64,000 nucleotides of DNA, taken from the NCBI GenBank assembly GCA_034423115.1, contig DAOUJD010000087.1, positions 18,946 to 82,945 on the forward strand, written 5' to 3'. Both the position numbers and the translations under genes were made by a program. This document shows positions 8,290 through 16,505 of the stretch, piece by piece. Source of the DNA: Bin87 sp034423115 (GTDB lineage: Bacteria > Chloroflexota > Dehalococcoidia > Lucifugimonadales > UBA3495). Positions within the stretch are counted from its first letter, which is position 1, and the number at the start of each line of letters is the position of its first letter. The notes below the pieces were generated by a model. That model saw only the letters and a program-made list of their open reading frames with translations. It was not told where the DNA came from and ran no database searches.

Positions 8290-9602
8290 TAGATGATGCC
8301 GCCTTCGGCGTAGAGGAGCATTTGGGAGTTGGTGAGGCCGAGTTCGCCCTGGAGGATCTCGGAGTTGTGCTCGCCGATGAGCGGGGCGCGACGGCTGATG
8401 CGCCACGGCGAGCCGTTATACAGCATGGCCGGACCCGGGTAGGTGAAGGTGCGGCCGAGTTCGGGGTGCTCGATCTCTTTGAAGAATTCGCGGTCGGTCA
8501 GATGGTCGTCGCCGACGATTTCGTCCATGCTGCGGATGGCGCCCCAGGGAAAATCGCGCTGCTGTCCGCCGTGGAATGAGTCCATGAGCGTGGAGTTCAT
8601 GAAGAAGTTCTTCATCACGTCCACGATGTGGTCGTTCTCGGCGGCGATGACCTCGGGGTTCTGATACCGCTCGTCGACGAGATCTTCGGCCATGCCGGAC
8701 TGGTCGAACCAGTCTGCCAGCAGCTTGAGGCGCGCGGGAGTCAGGTTGGTGCCGGAGCGGGTGGTGTTGAGCCAACCGCCGTCGCCGGTGGGGAACTGGA
8801 TGGCCGGGGACATGTCGGGCGCGGCGTGGCGTCCGGTGTGCCGCTGCACCACCTCACCAGTGGAGAGGTAAATGGCGATGGCTCCCTCGGTGGTGAGGGC
8901 GCAGGCCTCGTGGATAGAGGCGTCGATGTACTGGCCCTCTCCACTCAGGAAGCGATAGTACAGAGCGGCCATGAGGCCGATGTAAGCGTAGTGGGCGCCG
9001 ATGTGCCACGAGTTGCCCCCGCCGGGCGCGATGGGGGGCGGGTTGGGCACGTCGACGTCGTCATAGCCGGAGGATGCCATCTGACCGCCGCCGGCCATCT
9101 GAGTAATGTCGCTGCTGACGTAGTCGCGCCAGGGGCCGGTCTGACCGTAGGGAGTCAGCGAGCACATGATCAGGCCGGGGTTGTCGGCGGACAGAGTGTC
9201 GTAGCCGAGGCCTAGGGACTCCAGGTAGCCGGGTTTGCGACTTTCCAGCACGATGTCCGCGGTGGCGGCCAGTCGCTTGAATATCTCCTGCCCTTGCTGG
9301 GTCTCCAAGTTCAAGGTGATGCCGCGCTTGGAGGTGTTGTAGTGCCAGAATGACAGGCTGCGCTCTCGGTGGGGCACGTCATCCATGAACGGACCGAAGT
9401 TGCGGCAGGCCTCGCCTCCGGGCGGCTCGATCTTGATCAGGTCGGCACCGTTGTCGGCCATGAGCTTGCCGCAGAACTGGCCTCTTTCGTCGCAGATTTC
9501 AAGCACGCGGAGGCCGTCCAAGGCTCCTGGCAAGCTGAGGTCGGCGGGACGGGCGTCACCGATGTCCATTCCGTCCTGTTGGTTGCCGTTGGCGGATGTC
9601 AT
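8289..9602 (-). CDS. CaiB/BaiF class III CoA-transferase (second of pair)
   Basis: 437 residues. Family III CoA-transferases move CoA between carboxylic acids. The core GALDGLRVLEICDERGQFCGKL, the nucleotide-type site GADLIKIEPPGGE and the catalytic aspartate in GEGQYIDASIHEA are visible. The C-terminal region IGEHNSEIL matches the family closing motif. The first 25 residues are a disordered extension. It overlaps the upstream CoA-transferase by four bases (ATGA), suggesting the two products form a heteromer. Substrates not determinable. Confidence 0.9.
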   Translation of the reverse strand: MTSANGNQQDGMDIGDARPADLSLPGALDGLRVLEICDERGQFCGKLMADNGADLIKIEPPGGEACRNFGPFMDDVPHRERSLSFWHYNTSKRGITLNLETQQGQEIFKRLAATADIVLESRKPGYLESLGLGYDTLSADNPGLIMCSLTPYGQTGPWRDYVSSDITQMAGGGQMASSGYDDVDVPNPPPIAPGGGNSWHIGAHYAYIGLMAALYYRFLSGEGQYIDASIHEACALTTEGAIAIYLSTGEVVQRHTGRHAAPDMSPAIQFPTGDGGWLNTTRSGTNLTPARLKLLADWFDQSGMAEDLVDERYQNPEVIAAENDHIVDVMKNFFMNSTLMDSFHGGQQRDFPWGAIRSMDEIVGDDHLTDREFFKEIEHPELGRTFTYPGPAMLYNGSPWRISRRAPLIGEHNSEILQGELGLTNSQMLLYAEGGII

Positions 9603-10924
9603 CGCAGGGCCTCCTCGATGTAGGGATAGCGGTCCATGGTGTTGGGCCAGAAGATGCCGTTCTCGTAGCCGTCGAGCACCTCTTCGTGGGTCGCGCCGAG
9701 CAAGTCTTCCAGTACCTCGCGGTTATGCTGGCCGATCAGAGGAGGTGGGTTGGCGATACGGGCCGGGGATTTGGACATCTTGAACGGGGCGTTCTGGAAC
9801 TTCCAGGGGCCGAGCATGGGGTGATCCATGGGGACGTACATGTCGCGGTGGCGGAGTTGTGGGTCGTTGTCCACACGGTCCTGACTGCTCTGGACGGCCA
9901 TGGCGCGGATGCCGACGGCCTGACACTTTTCGGTGAGCTCGTACTTGCCCATCGTCTTGGTCCACTTCTCGATATGCTCGTCCATCTCCTCCTGGTGGTC
10001 CAAGCGGCCGTCGATGGTGTCAAAGCGATCGTCGGCCCAGTCGGGACTGCCCATGAGCTTGACCAGTCCGTGCCATTCTTCGTCGGACAGGCAGGCGATG
10101 ACGGCCCAGTCGTTGTAGCCGCACGGATCGGTCCGGTAGGCGTTGTGAGGCGCGGCGATGGGTCCGCGGTAGTTGTTGACCACCTCGGCGCCGGGCCACA
10201 CGGTGCGGTTGCCGGGCGGGAAACCCTCGCGGCGGGCCTTGCGTCCGTTGACGGTCTTGTCCAGGAACGCGGGGCCGGTGAGGGTGATGCCGGTGATCAT
10301 CTGGGAGAGGTCAACGTGCTGGCCCTTGCCGGTGGCGGAGCGGTGGCGCAGCGCGGTGAGGGCGCTGATCGCGCCGTACATGCCGCCGGTGTCGTCGAGA
10401 TAGGACCAGCCCCAGCCGGCGGGCGGTGCGCCAGGCAGGCCGGACAGGTGGGTCAATCCGCTGAGGGCCTGAGCCGCCGGGCCCATGGTGCCGTACCAGT
10501 GGTAGCGGCCGGTGTGACCGAAGCCAGCCATGGACACGTAGATGATGTCGGGGCGAATTTTTTTGAGCTGGTCGTATCCGAGGCCCCAGCGCTGCATGAT
10601 GCGGCTGCTGAAGTTCTCGATGACCACGTCTGAAACGGAGATCAGCCGCTTGACGTAGTCCAGGCCCTCTTCGGTGCGGGTGTTGACGCTGATGCCACGC
10701 TTGTTGGCGTTAGTGTCGGCGAACTGGCCAGTGGAGTTGGGGCCAGGCTCGACGCCGGGCGGAACGGTGAACCGGTTCTGGCGCAGGGTGTCGAGGTTCA
10801 GCGGCCACTCTACTTTAATGACCTCCGCGCCGAGAGTGCCCAGCCAACGCGCGGCCCATGGCCCGGCGCGCACCCAGGTGAAATCGACGACGCGAATGCC
10901 TTGCAACGGGGTTGGCAGGGGCAT
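9599..10924 (-). CDS. CaiB/BaiF class III CoA-transferase (first of pair)
   Basis: 441 residues. N-terminal LQGIRVVDFTWVRAGPWAAR, then LGAEVIKVEWP, and the catalytic-type aspartate in GKGQHVDLSQMI identify the family. The closing motif LIGQHNREVLEDLLG is present. The start has GGAGG about 8 bases upstream on this strand. It heads a tightly overlapping operon: CoA-transferase, CoA-transferase, DUF433 antitoxin, PIN toxin. It likely acts in activation of an organic acid for catabolism, in the cytoplasm. Confidence 0.92.
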   Translation of the reverse strand: MPLPTPLQGIRVVDFTWVRAGPWAARWLGTLGAEVIKVEWPLNLDTLRQNRFTVPPGVEPGPNSTGQFADTNANKRGISVNTRTEEGLDYVKRLISVSDVVIENFSSRIMQRWGLGYDQLKKIRPDIIYVSMAGFGHTGRYHWYGTMGPAAQALSGLTHLSGLPGAPPAGWGWSYLDDTGGMYGAISALTALRHRSATGKGQHVDLSQMITGITLTGPAFLDKTVNGRKARREGFPPGNRTVWPGAEVVNNYRGPIAAPHNAYRTDPCGYNDWAVIACLSDEEWHGLVKLMGSPDWADDRFDTIDGRLDHQEEMDEHIEKWTKTMGKYELTEKCQAVGIRAMAVQSSQDRVDNDPQLRHRDMYVPMDHPMLGPWKFQNAPFKMSKSPARIANPPPLIGQHNREVLEDLLGATHEEVLDGYENGIFWPNTMDRYPYIEEALR

Positions 10925-11066
10925 CGGTAAGCCTCCGGTGGGGTATTGAAAACCCGAATAACAGTAGTGGTCGCAAGTTTAGGGCAAGACGGGGGCGACG
11001 GGCAACCTTGGGAGATCGGAGGGCGGGGCCTTTCGATGAGCGGTGTAAACCGGGTTGAGGGCATGG

Positions 11067-11399
11067 CTAGCGCGCGGGGGCGGGGAGGTCCCAGCGGAGG
11101 AATTTGTGGTAGCGGTCGCCGTCAATCCAGGGAAGGAGGTTGATTACGATGTCTTCAGGGTGAGGGACGTCCCCCTGGCGTCGGGCATCGTCCAGGCAGC
11201 GGCGGAGGTTGATGAAGGTGGGGAGACGGCAACCGGCTTTGACGAAGCGCTCGATGACATCGGCGGGTTCGGGAGGTTGATCGGGATCCCAGTGGTCAGC
11301 GACGGCTTCGGCGATGCGGCGGAGCTTGATGATGGCGAGTTCGGTGGCGAACCTGCGCTTGAGGGCGTTGATGCGGCGGCGGATTTGGGAGAGAGTCAT
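11067..11399 (-). CDS. Conserved 110-residue protein of the duplicated cassette (copy A)
   Basis: 110 residues, unknown family. The first 35 residues are a strongly basic helix (MTLSQIRRRINALKRRFATE). A central segment follows (PADVIERFVKAGCRLPTFIN) and a tryptophan-rich end (LLPWIDGDRYHKFLRW). The paralogue at 31626 differs at roughly 15 positions, mostly conservative, which supports this strand and frame over the overlapping plus-strand frame. Its upstream region carries 9-bp and 10-bp repeat arrays. A nucleic-acid-binding role is plausible from the basic helix but unproven. Confidence 0.65.
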   Translation of the reverse strand: MTLSQIRRRINALKRRFATELAIIKLRRIAEAVADHWDPDQPPEPADVIERFVKAGCRLPTFINLRRCLDDARRQGDVPHPEDIVINLLPWIDGDRYHKFLRWDLPAPAR

Positions 11400-11430
11400 G
11401 GGGTTACCTCTGACGGGAGAGTATTTACAT

Positions 11431-11464
11431 GGATAAAGGGGATCAACGGGATGGGCAGGATTGG
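11431..11464. repeat. 9-bp-period tract upstream of the cassette gene (copy A)
   Basis: GGATAAAGG-GGATCAACG-GGATGGGCA-GGATT has a 9-base period and starts about 32 bases before the gene's ATG. The same tract is at 31989 in copy B. Confidence 0.6.
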
Positions 11465-11500
11465 GTATTGTGATGAAGTGGCGGCGATTTTTTCGATATC

Positions 11501-11530
11501 CCGCTCATTAACGTTCATTTCCGGTCATTT
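11501..11530. repeat. Three 10-bp iteron-like repeats (copy A)
   Basis: CCGCTCATTA, ACGTTCATTT, CCGGTCATTT in direct tandem, about 100 bases upstream of the cassette gene. The same array is at 32059 in copy B, so it is a conserved cassette part. Confidence 0.6.
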
Positions 11531-11817
11531 GAGTAGGGCGGCGGGAGCGGTTTTGGGGGCGATATTGGTGGTTTCGGCGGGCCGGTGGGGAGATTTGGGG
11601 GAGTGTCCTTGGGGAGTTCGGTGTTTGGATGTGGGCATTGGGATGGCTGGCAGAATGGTGGCGGGACGGATTTGAGGCGCCAGTTAACCATGGTAAAGAT
11701 GGGTAAAGAGTGGAGGAAAGGGGGAAGTGTCATAGGCAGTGGGAAAGGGCAGAGAGAGGGGATTTCCTGGAGGATTGGAAGGCGCTGTTACGGCCACGTA
11801 GGGCTATCGCATTTAGA

Positions 11818-11980
11818 TTTTGGACGCCCGTTACTCCGGATCAAGCCCGAGTCCAGAGGCGGGCGAATGAAGCGAGGGACCGCGAAACTGCCGATTTCAG
11901 GCACTGGATACCGGCACGCCAGAGAAGCATCTGCGACTTTCGCCGGTATGACGGTGGCCGGGAGAGCCTTATCCAAGGGC
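11818..11980 (+). repeat. Dispersed repeat, direct copy
   Basis: From GACGCCCGTTACTCCGG to GGGAGAGCCTTATCC this matches the reverse complement of 63830-64000. Long exact blocks include GCGACCGCGAAACTGCCGAT-type sequence and CCGGTATGACGGTGGCC. This copy has a short insertion inside the CCGGNNNNCCGG palindrome. No gene is supported here. Confidence 0.75.
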
Positions 11981-12023
11981 CGACAATTGAAATGCGATTG
12001 CCCTGTACGGCCAAAGGGGTTGC

Positions 12024-12053
12024 TTGACCCTAGTTGCGGCTGCTTCCTATACT
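12024..12053 (+). promoter_or_regulatory. Probable sigma70 promoter of the membrane-protein gene
   Basis: TTGACC, an 18-base spacer, then TATACT. It implies a leader of about 170 bases before the ATG at 12227. Confidence 0.45.
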
Positions 12054-12226
12054 CTTTGAAGGGTTGCGATTTGACCCTTTGGATTTCCGCATCTAATGAC
12101 CGCACAATCACCGTTGGGTTGTGGATAACGGTTCGCGCCAGGCATCATACTCCGTTGCCGTTCACTGCAAATACCGGCACCGGAGAATGGGTCGCTGTAT
12201 AACTGCTAATGAGGGATGGTTACGAG

Positions 12227-13006
12227 ATGGGACCGGATGGTATTGGGTTGATTTTCCCTAACGGATTGTCGTGGGACGCCGGATTGCAACAGTTGTGGCC
12301 GGTTTTGGTGGTGGTGCTGGGCATGGCGGCATACGCGGTGTTCGTGTTCAAGTTCTACAGGTTTGTGGCTGCGCGGGATATGTTCGGGCTGGACCTGTCG
12401 AAGAATGATCAGATGCGCGATGCGGTGGCGTGGGATTTGATTTTCCTGGTGTGGTACCTGGTGAGGTACGTGTTTCTATTCCCGGCGTTCGCCTTCTTCT
12501 GGTTTGCGGTGCTGACGTTGATCCTGGTGTTTCTGTCCGAAGACCGAGATCTGTCAAATATTCTGTTGATCGCGATTGCGACGGTAAGCGCGATCAGGGT
12601 GTCGGCGTACTACAACGAGGAGTTGTCGCGCGACCTGGCGAAAATCCTGCCGTTTGCGGTTTTGGGCGTGTTCATCATTGACACCACCTTTTTCAACGTA
12701 CAGTCATCGCTGGACACTCTGAACGAAATCAACCAACACCGGGAAACCATCGCGTACTATCTGGTGTATCTGGTGGCGTTGGAATTTGCACTGCGGTTTG
12801 TATTCGTGGTGCTCAAGCTGATCTTTCCAGGCCGTGGGGAGCCCCCCGCTGCGCAATCGCCGCCGGCCGCACAGGCCACAACTCCGGCGCAAGATGTGGG
12901 GGATGCCCCACGCATGGATGGCGCAGGGTCAAATGGTCGGAACACAGGGGTGGTCGGGCCGCAAGCAACTGAGCGGGAATCCGGCGCGGGGCAACGCCCA
13001 GTCTAG
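12227..13006 (+). CDS. Multipass membrane protein, unknown function
   Basis: 259 residues. Hydrophobic segments lie at about residues 22-44, 70-105 (probably two), 112-130, 142-162 and 178-200. A low-complexity Pro/Ala/Gln tail of about 60 residues follows and is probably cytoplasmic. The conserved-looking motif SAIRVSAYYNEELSRDLAK sits in a loop. I chose ATG 12227, which has GAGGG about 10 bases upstream; ATG 12209 would add six residues but lacks an RBS. No family is recognised. It converges with the lipoprotein gene, overlapping it by four bases. Confidence 0.65.
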   Translation: MGPDGIGLIFPNGLSWDAGLQQLWPVLVVVLGMAAYAVFVFKFYRFVAARDMFGLDLSKNDQMRDAVAWDLIFLVWYLVRYVFLFPAFAFFWFAVLTLILVFLSEDRDLSNILLIAIATVSAIRVSAYYNEELSRDLAKILPFAVLGVFIIDTTFFNVQSSLDTLNEINQHRETIAYYLVYLVALEFALRFVFVVLKLIFPGRGEPPAAQSPPAAQATTPAQDVGDAPRMDGAGSNGRNTGVVGPQATERESGAGQRPV

Positions 13007-13338
13007 TCTCCTACAAAACGGGCCAGCAACAGACCGTCGGAAAGTTCTTCGTACCAGACGGTGACGGTCGTGCCCTGGATCTGATGATCCTTGAGGTGGC
13101 CCACCGAGACGCCGACCCATCCCTCGGACGTGAACTCCCACTGCGTGCGGTCGGCGTCGGTGATCAGGAGCACGCTGAAGTAGCGGGGATTGTCCGGTTG
13201 CGGGTCGACGCGGTCGATGTGTCCGGTTACGTGGGGAAGTTTAGGATATAGGGTGTAACCGTCCCCGTGGCCCCGGGCGTCTGATTGTTGTTCGGCTCCA
13301 CAACCCAGCAACGCGGCTATCACCATCACGCTCAGCAT
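13003..13338 (-). CDS. Small lipoprotein
   Basis: About 111 residues. The N-terminus MLSVMVIAALLGC is a lipoprotein signal with lipobox ALLGC. The mature part is a small all-beta-looking domain (GHIDRVDPQPDNPRYFSVLL, WEFTSEGWVGVSVGHLKDHQ, VTVWYEEL) reminiscent of OB-like domains that tune a polar ligand. No family is firmly recognised. The start is uncertain: earlier in-frame GTG/ATG codons would extend the signal region. It is probably exported and membrane-anchored. Confidence 0.55.
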   Translation of the reverse strand: MLSVMVIAALLGCGAEQQSDARGHGDGYTLYPKLPHVTGHIDRVDPQPDNPRYFSVLLITDADRTQWEFTSEGWVGVSVGHLKDHQIQGTTVTVWYEELSDGLLLARFVGD

Positions 13339-13601
13339 CCACGCGCATATAGGCGTCACGTTGCGCGGTTGCCCACGAATTTGGAGAGGTCTCAAGGATG
13401 CACGGGGCCGGGGCGTTGGGGAAGATAAATGGCGACGGATGTTGCCGTCCGTGAACCTGCATGCAGACATTGAGTGATGACCAGGAAGGCAAGCTTTGTT
13501 GGTCGACAAGCGTTGCGGCAGGGCCTTTCTATTATTTGACCTCTGCAACCCAATGGCTTTGGGAAAGCTAGTTCCTGTGAGGCCCCTATCGCCAAAGGCT
13601 C

Positions 13602-13632
13602 TGGATTCCCGCTTTCGCGGGAATGACGGGAG
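13602..13632. repeat. REP-like palindrome
   Basis: GGATTCCCGCTTTCGCGGGAATGACGGG is a near-perfect hairpin (TTCCCGC/GCGGGAA). This is a sequence type dispersed in many bacterial genomes. The rest of 13339-13769 shows no supported gene. Confidence 0.65.
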
Positions 13633-13769
13633 GGGAATACTGAAAATGTTGCGACCGTGGCGGTGCTGCGCGATTGTAGCAAATCAAACCGACGTGCTTT
13701 ATCATTAACGGTGGCGCTGCTGGAGGCCCGGAAACGCAAGGGGTATCCGGCGGGCCGTTGCGAACCTGC

Positions 13770-14735
13770 ATGACTGCGATTGGCATGACCGGACAACCCG
13801 GCCGTACACGACGGCGCATCACCTGGTTACAGGGGTTGTCGACCGCTACGGCAGTGAGCGTTTTCATCCTGGTGATCATCGGCGGAGTGGTGCGGGTCAC
13901 GGAGTCTGGTCTAGGCTGTCCCGACTGGCCACTTTGTTACGGCAAGGTCCTCCCGCCGTTGGAATACACCGCGATCATCGAATATACGCACCGTTTTGTC
14001 GCGTCGGTCATCGTAGGGCCGCTGGTGCTGGCAACGGCGATAGTAGCGCTGATGCGTTACCGGCACGACCGTTGGGTTTGGGTGCCCGGGGCGATTTCGG
14101 TTCCGCTTTTGATAGTGCAGGGTCTTCTGGGCGGAGTCACAGTGTTGACCCATCTGCCCGGCGAGATAGTTGCGCTGCACCTGGGGACGGCGGAGGCGAT
14201 GCTCGCGGTGTGCCTGATCCTGATGGTGGCATCGTATCGAACGCCGATCATCAAGGCGGACCAGGTAGCCGGCGACGGATACCACAAGTGGGCAATTGCT
14301 GGCACCGTAGGCGTTTACTTGGTGATCATATCGGGGGCCATAGTGACCGCGATGGGCGCGACGGGCGCGTGTGTGACCTGGCCGTTATGCCAAGGATCGG
14401 CGTTTCCGATGCACCACCTTACGGCGATTCACATGTTCCACCGGTACGTGGTTTTGGTGTTGGGGGTACTGCTGCTGTATGCGGTATGGCGCTGTTGGGC
14501 GACGCGCGGAGCCGACAATACGCTGAGGTGGCTGGCCGCTTTGACGCTGGTGGCGTTCATCGCGCAGGTGGTGGTAGGCGCGGCCACCATCTGGCTAGAC
14601 TTCCAGGCACATTGGCGGGCGCTCCATCTGACTGCGGCCACGGCGGTGTGGGCCGCTGCCGTGGGGATGGCGATGGTCGCGTACCTGAACGCCCGCACGG
14701 TGTGGGGAGCGCAAGCACCGGAGCCGAGCGATTAG
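13770..14735 (+). CDS. ctaA: Haem A synthase (CtaA/COX15)
   Basis: About 321 residues and eight membrane helices. It oxidises the C8 methyl of haem O to the formyl group of haem A for cytochrome oxidase. The two-fold repeat is visible. The first half has GGVVRVTESGLGCPDWPLC, EYTHR and LHLGTAE. The second half has SGAIVTAMGATGACVTWPLC, HMFHR and LHLTAAT. The haem-binding histidines and the conserved cysteine pair in the periplasmic loops are in place. The exact start is uncertain (13770 or 13785). ctaB follows after one base. Confidence 0.93.
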   Translation: MTAIGMTGQPGRTRRRITWLQGLSTATAVSVFILVIIGGVVRVTESGLGCPDWPLCYGKVLPPLEYTAIIEYTHRFVASVIVGPLVLATAIVALMRYRHDRWVWVPGAISVPLLIVQGLLGGVTVLTHLPGEIVALHLGTAEAMLAVCLILMVASYRTPIIKADQVAGDGYHKWAIAGTVGVYLVIISGAIVTAMGATGACVTWPLCQGSAFPMHHLTAIHMFHRYVVLVLGVLLLYAVWRCWATRGADNTLRWLAALTLVAFIAQVVVGAATIWLDFQAHWRALHLTAATAVWAAAVGMAMVAYLNARTVWGAQAPEPSD

Positions 14736-14736
14736 C

Positions 14737-15714
14737 ATGGCAGGCAACGCGCCAGACATTCGACCGGACGCCGAGGGATCGGACCCGACCGCCATGGTGA
14801 TCAACGCGGTTGGCGCCCAGCGGCAATCTTTTGGGTCGATCGCCCGTGATTACCTGGCGCTGACCAAACCGAAAATCATCTCGCTGCTGCTGGTGACCGC
14901 GGCGGGCGGGATGTTCCTGGCGGAGCAGGGGTTGCCATCGCTGACGATGCTGGCGTGGGTCTGGATCGGCGGAGCGCTGGCATCGGGAGGGGCGAACGCC
15001 ATCAACCAGCATCTGGACCGGGATATTGACCGCGAGATGCGGCGAACCCAGGCAAGGCCGGTGGCGGGGCACCGAGTGTCGCCGCGTTATGCGCTGGCGT
15101 TTGGCGTGGGTTTGAACGCCGCCGCGTTTGCGATATTGGCGACTCTGGTGAATCCGTTGGCGGCGATTTTGACTCTGGCGGCCAGCCTATTCTACGTGTT
15201 CGTCTACACGCTGTGGCTGAAACGAACGACGCCGAACAACATAGTGATCGGGGGCGCGGCCGGAGCGGTGCCGCCAATGGTCGGGTGGGTAGCCGTTACG
15301 GGCAGCCTGGACCTGCCGGCGGTGTACCTTTTCGCGATCGTATTTTTCTGGACTCCTCCGCACTTCTGGGCGCTGTCGCTGTTGATTCAGGGAGACTACG
15401 AGCAGGCAGGGGTGCCGATGCTGCCGGTGGTGTCTTCGAGAAGGCAAACGACCCTGCATATATTGCTTTATTCGATTGCGTTGACGGGTCTCACTTTGAT
15501 GTTCGCGCTATTGCCGGAGGTCGGGTTGATATACCTGGCGTCGGCGGCGGTCTTGGGCGCGCCATTCATCTGGCTGGCTTGGCGGCTTTGGCGCGACGAC
15601 ACGCGGGGCCGGGCCAAGGCAACGTACCTGTACTCGCTGGCGTACCTGGCGCTGCTATTCGTGGCGGTGATGGTGGACAGCGTGGTAAAGTCGAACTTAA
15701 GCGTAGCGATTTAG
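14737..15714 (+). CDS. ctaB: Protohaem IX farnesyltransferase (haem O synthase)
   Basis: 325 residues, an UbiA-family membrane prenyltransferase that attaches a farnesyl group to haem B, the step before CtaA. The signature N-x3-D-x3-D-x2-M-x-R-T-x2-R-P is complete (NQHLDRDIDREMRRTQARP), followed by HRVSPRYAL and the second aspartate region FFWTPPHFWALSL. Nine helices are predicted. It begins one base after ctaA, so the two form one unit serving the oxidase genes downstream. Confidence 0.95.
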   Translation: MAGNAPDIRPDAEGSDPTAMVINAVGAQRQSFGSIARDYLALTKPKIISLLLVTAAGGMFLAEQGLPSLTMLAWVWIGGALASGGANAINQHLDRDIDREMRRTQARPVAGHRVSPRYALAFGVGLNAAAFAILATLVNPLAAILTLAASLFYVFVYTLWLKRTTPNNIVIGGAAGAVPPMVGWVAVTGSLDLPAVYLFAIVFFWTPPHFWALSLLIQGDYEQAGVPMLPVVSSRRQTTLHILLYSIALTGLTLMFALLPEVGLIYLASAAVLGAPFIWLAWRLWRDDTRGRAKATYLYSLAYLALLFVAVMVDSVVKSNLSVAI

Positions 15715-15743
15715 TATTAAATGGTGGATCGAGGTGGTGGGAC

Positions 15744-15965
15744 ATGACGACACACAAGGCCACCACGATAGTTGGCAAGGGCGGGAAGGTAATCCTGGAA
15801 GATCTTCCCTTCACGGAAGGGGTTGAGGTTGAGGTGACAGTGACCACGGCGAGCAAGGACGACCGGCCGTGGCCGCCCGAGCACCCGATGGGAGGTACGG
15901 TCATCCGCTATGACGAACCCTTCGAGCCGGCTTGCCCTCCTGAGGAGTGGGAAGCTCTGCGTTGA
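15744..15965 (+). CDS. VapB-type antitoxin
   Basis: 73 residues. The N-terminus is a short beta-rich segment (TTIVGKGGKVILEDLPFTEG) like the swapped-hairpin/AbrB antitoxins. The C-terminus is acidic and Pro/Trp-rich (DEPFEPACPPEEWEALR), the usual toxin-grasping arm. The start ATG at 15744 follows GGAGG-like GAGGTGGTGGG. Its stop overlaps the toxin start by four bases. It sits between ctaB and the oxidase structural genes. Confidence 0.75.
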   Translation: MTTHKATTIVGKGGKVILEDLPFTEGVEVEVTVTTASKDDRPWPPEHPMGGTVIRYDEPFEPACPPEEWEALR

Positions 15966-16357
15966 TCGTACTTGATACCCACGTGTGGATCTGGTGGGTT
16001 ACCGGAGATCCTCGCCTGAGTTTGAATCAGATTGAGGCGATCTCGCTGGAGCAGGACGGTGGGACCATCGGTGTAAGCGTGGTTTCCTGCTGGGAAATCG
16101 CCATGCTAGTAAACAAGCGACGTTTACACCTGAGCGTCGATCCGCTGGATTGGATGCGAGCTGAGCTGGCCTACCCTTCTGTCGAGTTGTTGCCGTTGAA
16201 TCCGGAAATCGCGGTGCAGGCGTATAGTCTGCCGGAGCCCTTCCATCCAGATCCTGCGGACCGCCTTATCGTCGCGACTGCGCTCGAAAACGGGTGTGCG
16301 CTGGTCACTTCAGATCGCCGAATATTGGACCACGCGGGCGTCGCGACCGTACACTGA
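15962..16357 (+). CDS. PIN-domain toxin (VapC)
   Basis: About 131 residues. PIN-domain RNases use a cluster of acidic residues. Here these are LDTHVWIWW at the start, a Glu in SCWEIAML, DPADRLIVATA and the final TSDRRIL. I place the start at TTG 15962, overlapping the antitoxin stop (TTGA) and giving the usual LDTHVWIW beginning; GTG 15947 is an alternative. It is the toxin of the VapBC pair lodged between haem A biosynthesis and oxidase genes. Confidence 0.88.
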   Translation: MIVLDTHVWIWWVTGDPRLSLNQIEAISLEQDGGTIGVSVVSCWEIAMLVNKRRLHLSVDPLDWMRAELAYPSVELLPLNPEIAVQAYSLPEPFHPDPADRLIVATALENGCALVTSDRRILDHAGVATVH

Positions 16358-16408
16358 TTGGCGAATATTTTGCCTCGTCTAGCATTGCGTGCGGTGGTTG
16401 ATGTCAAA

Positions 16409-16437
16409 TTGACAGGCATAGGGGCGTATGCTATGGT
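16409..16437 (+). promoter_or_regulatory. Sigma70-type promoter of the cytochrome oxidase operon
   Basis: TTGACA, a 17-base spacer, then TATGGT, ending 68 bases before the subunit II start. It indicates that the oxidase genes have their own promoter downstream of the VapBC pair. Confidence 0.65.
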
Positions 16438-16505
16438 TACCGCCGCTAGTGAAATTTTGCACATACGGCGAGCCGCTAAGAATTCGCTGTATCCGGGGGT
16501 TCACG

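Larger units (their letters stand above)
11031..11778. repeat. Duplicated 0.75-kb cassette, copy A
   Basis: This stretch is paralogous to 31590-32352, 20 kb away, in the same orientation. Shared parts in order are the left end TTTCGAT.AGCGGT.TAAAC, the 110-residue minus-strand gene, a 9-bp-period tract, three 10-bp repeats and the right end GGGAAAGGGCAGAG...GATTTCCTGGAG. The gene part is most conserved and the GC-rich centre has drifted. No transposase, terminal inverted repeat or target duplication is evident. Confidence 0.75.

Noticed and set aside
9596..10633. 345-codon plus-strand frame
   Set aside because: Antisense to the CaiB/BaiF gene, Val/Gly/Ala-rich with no motif.
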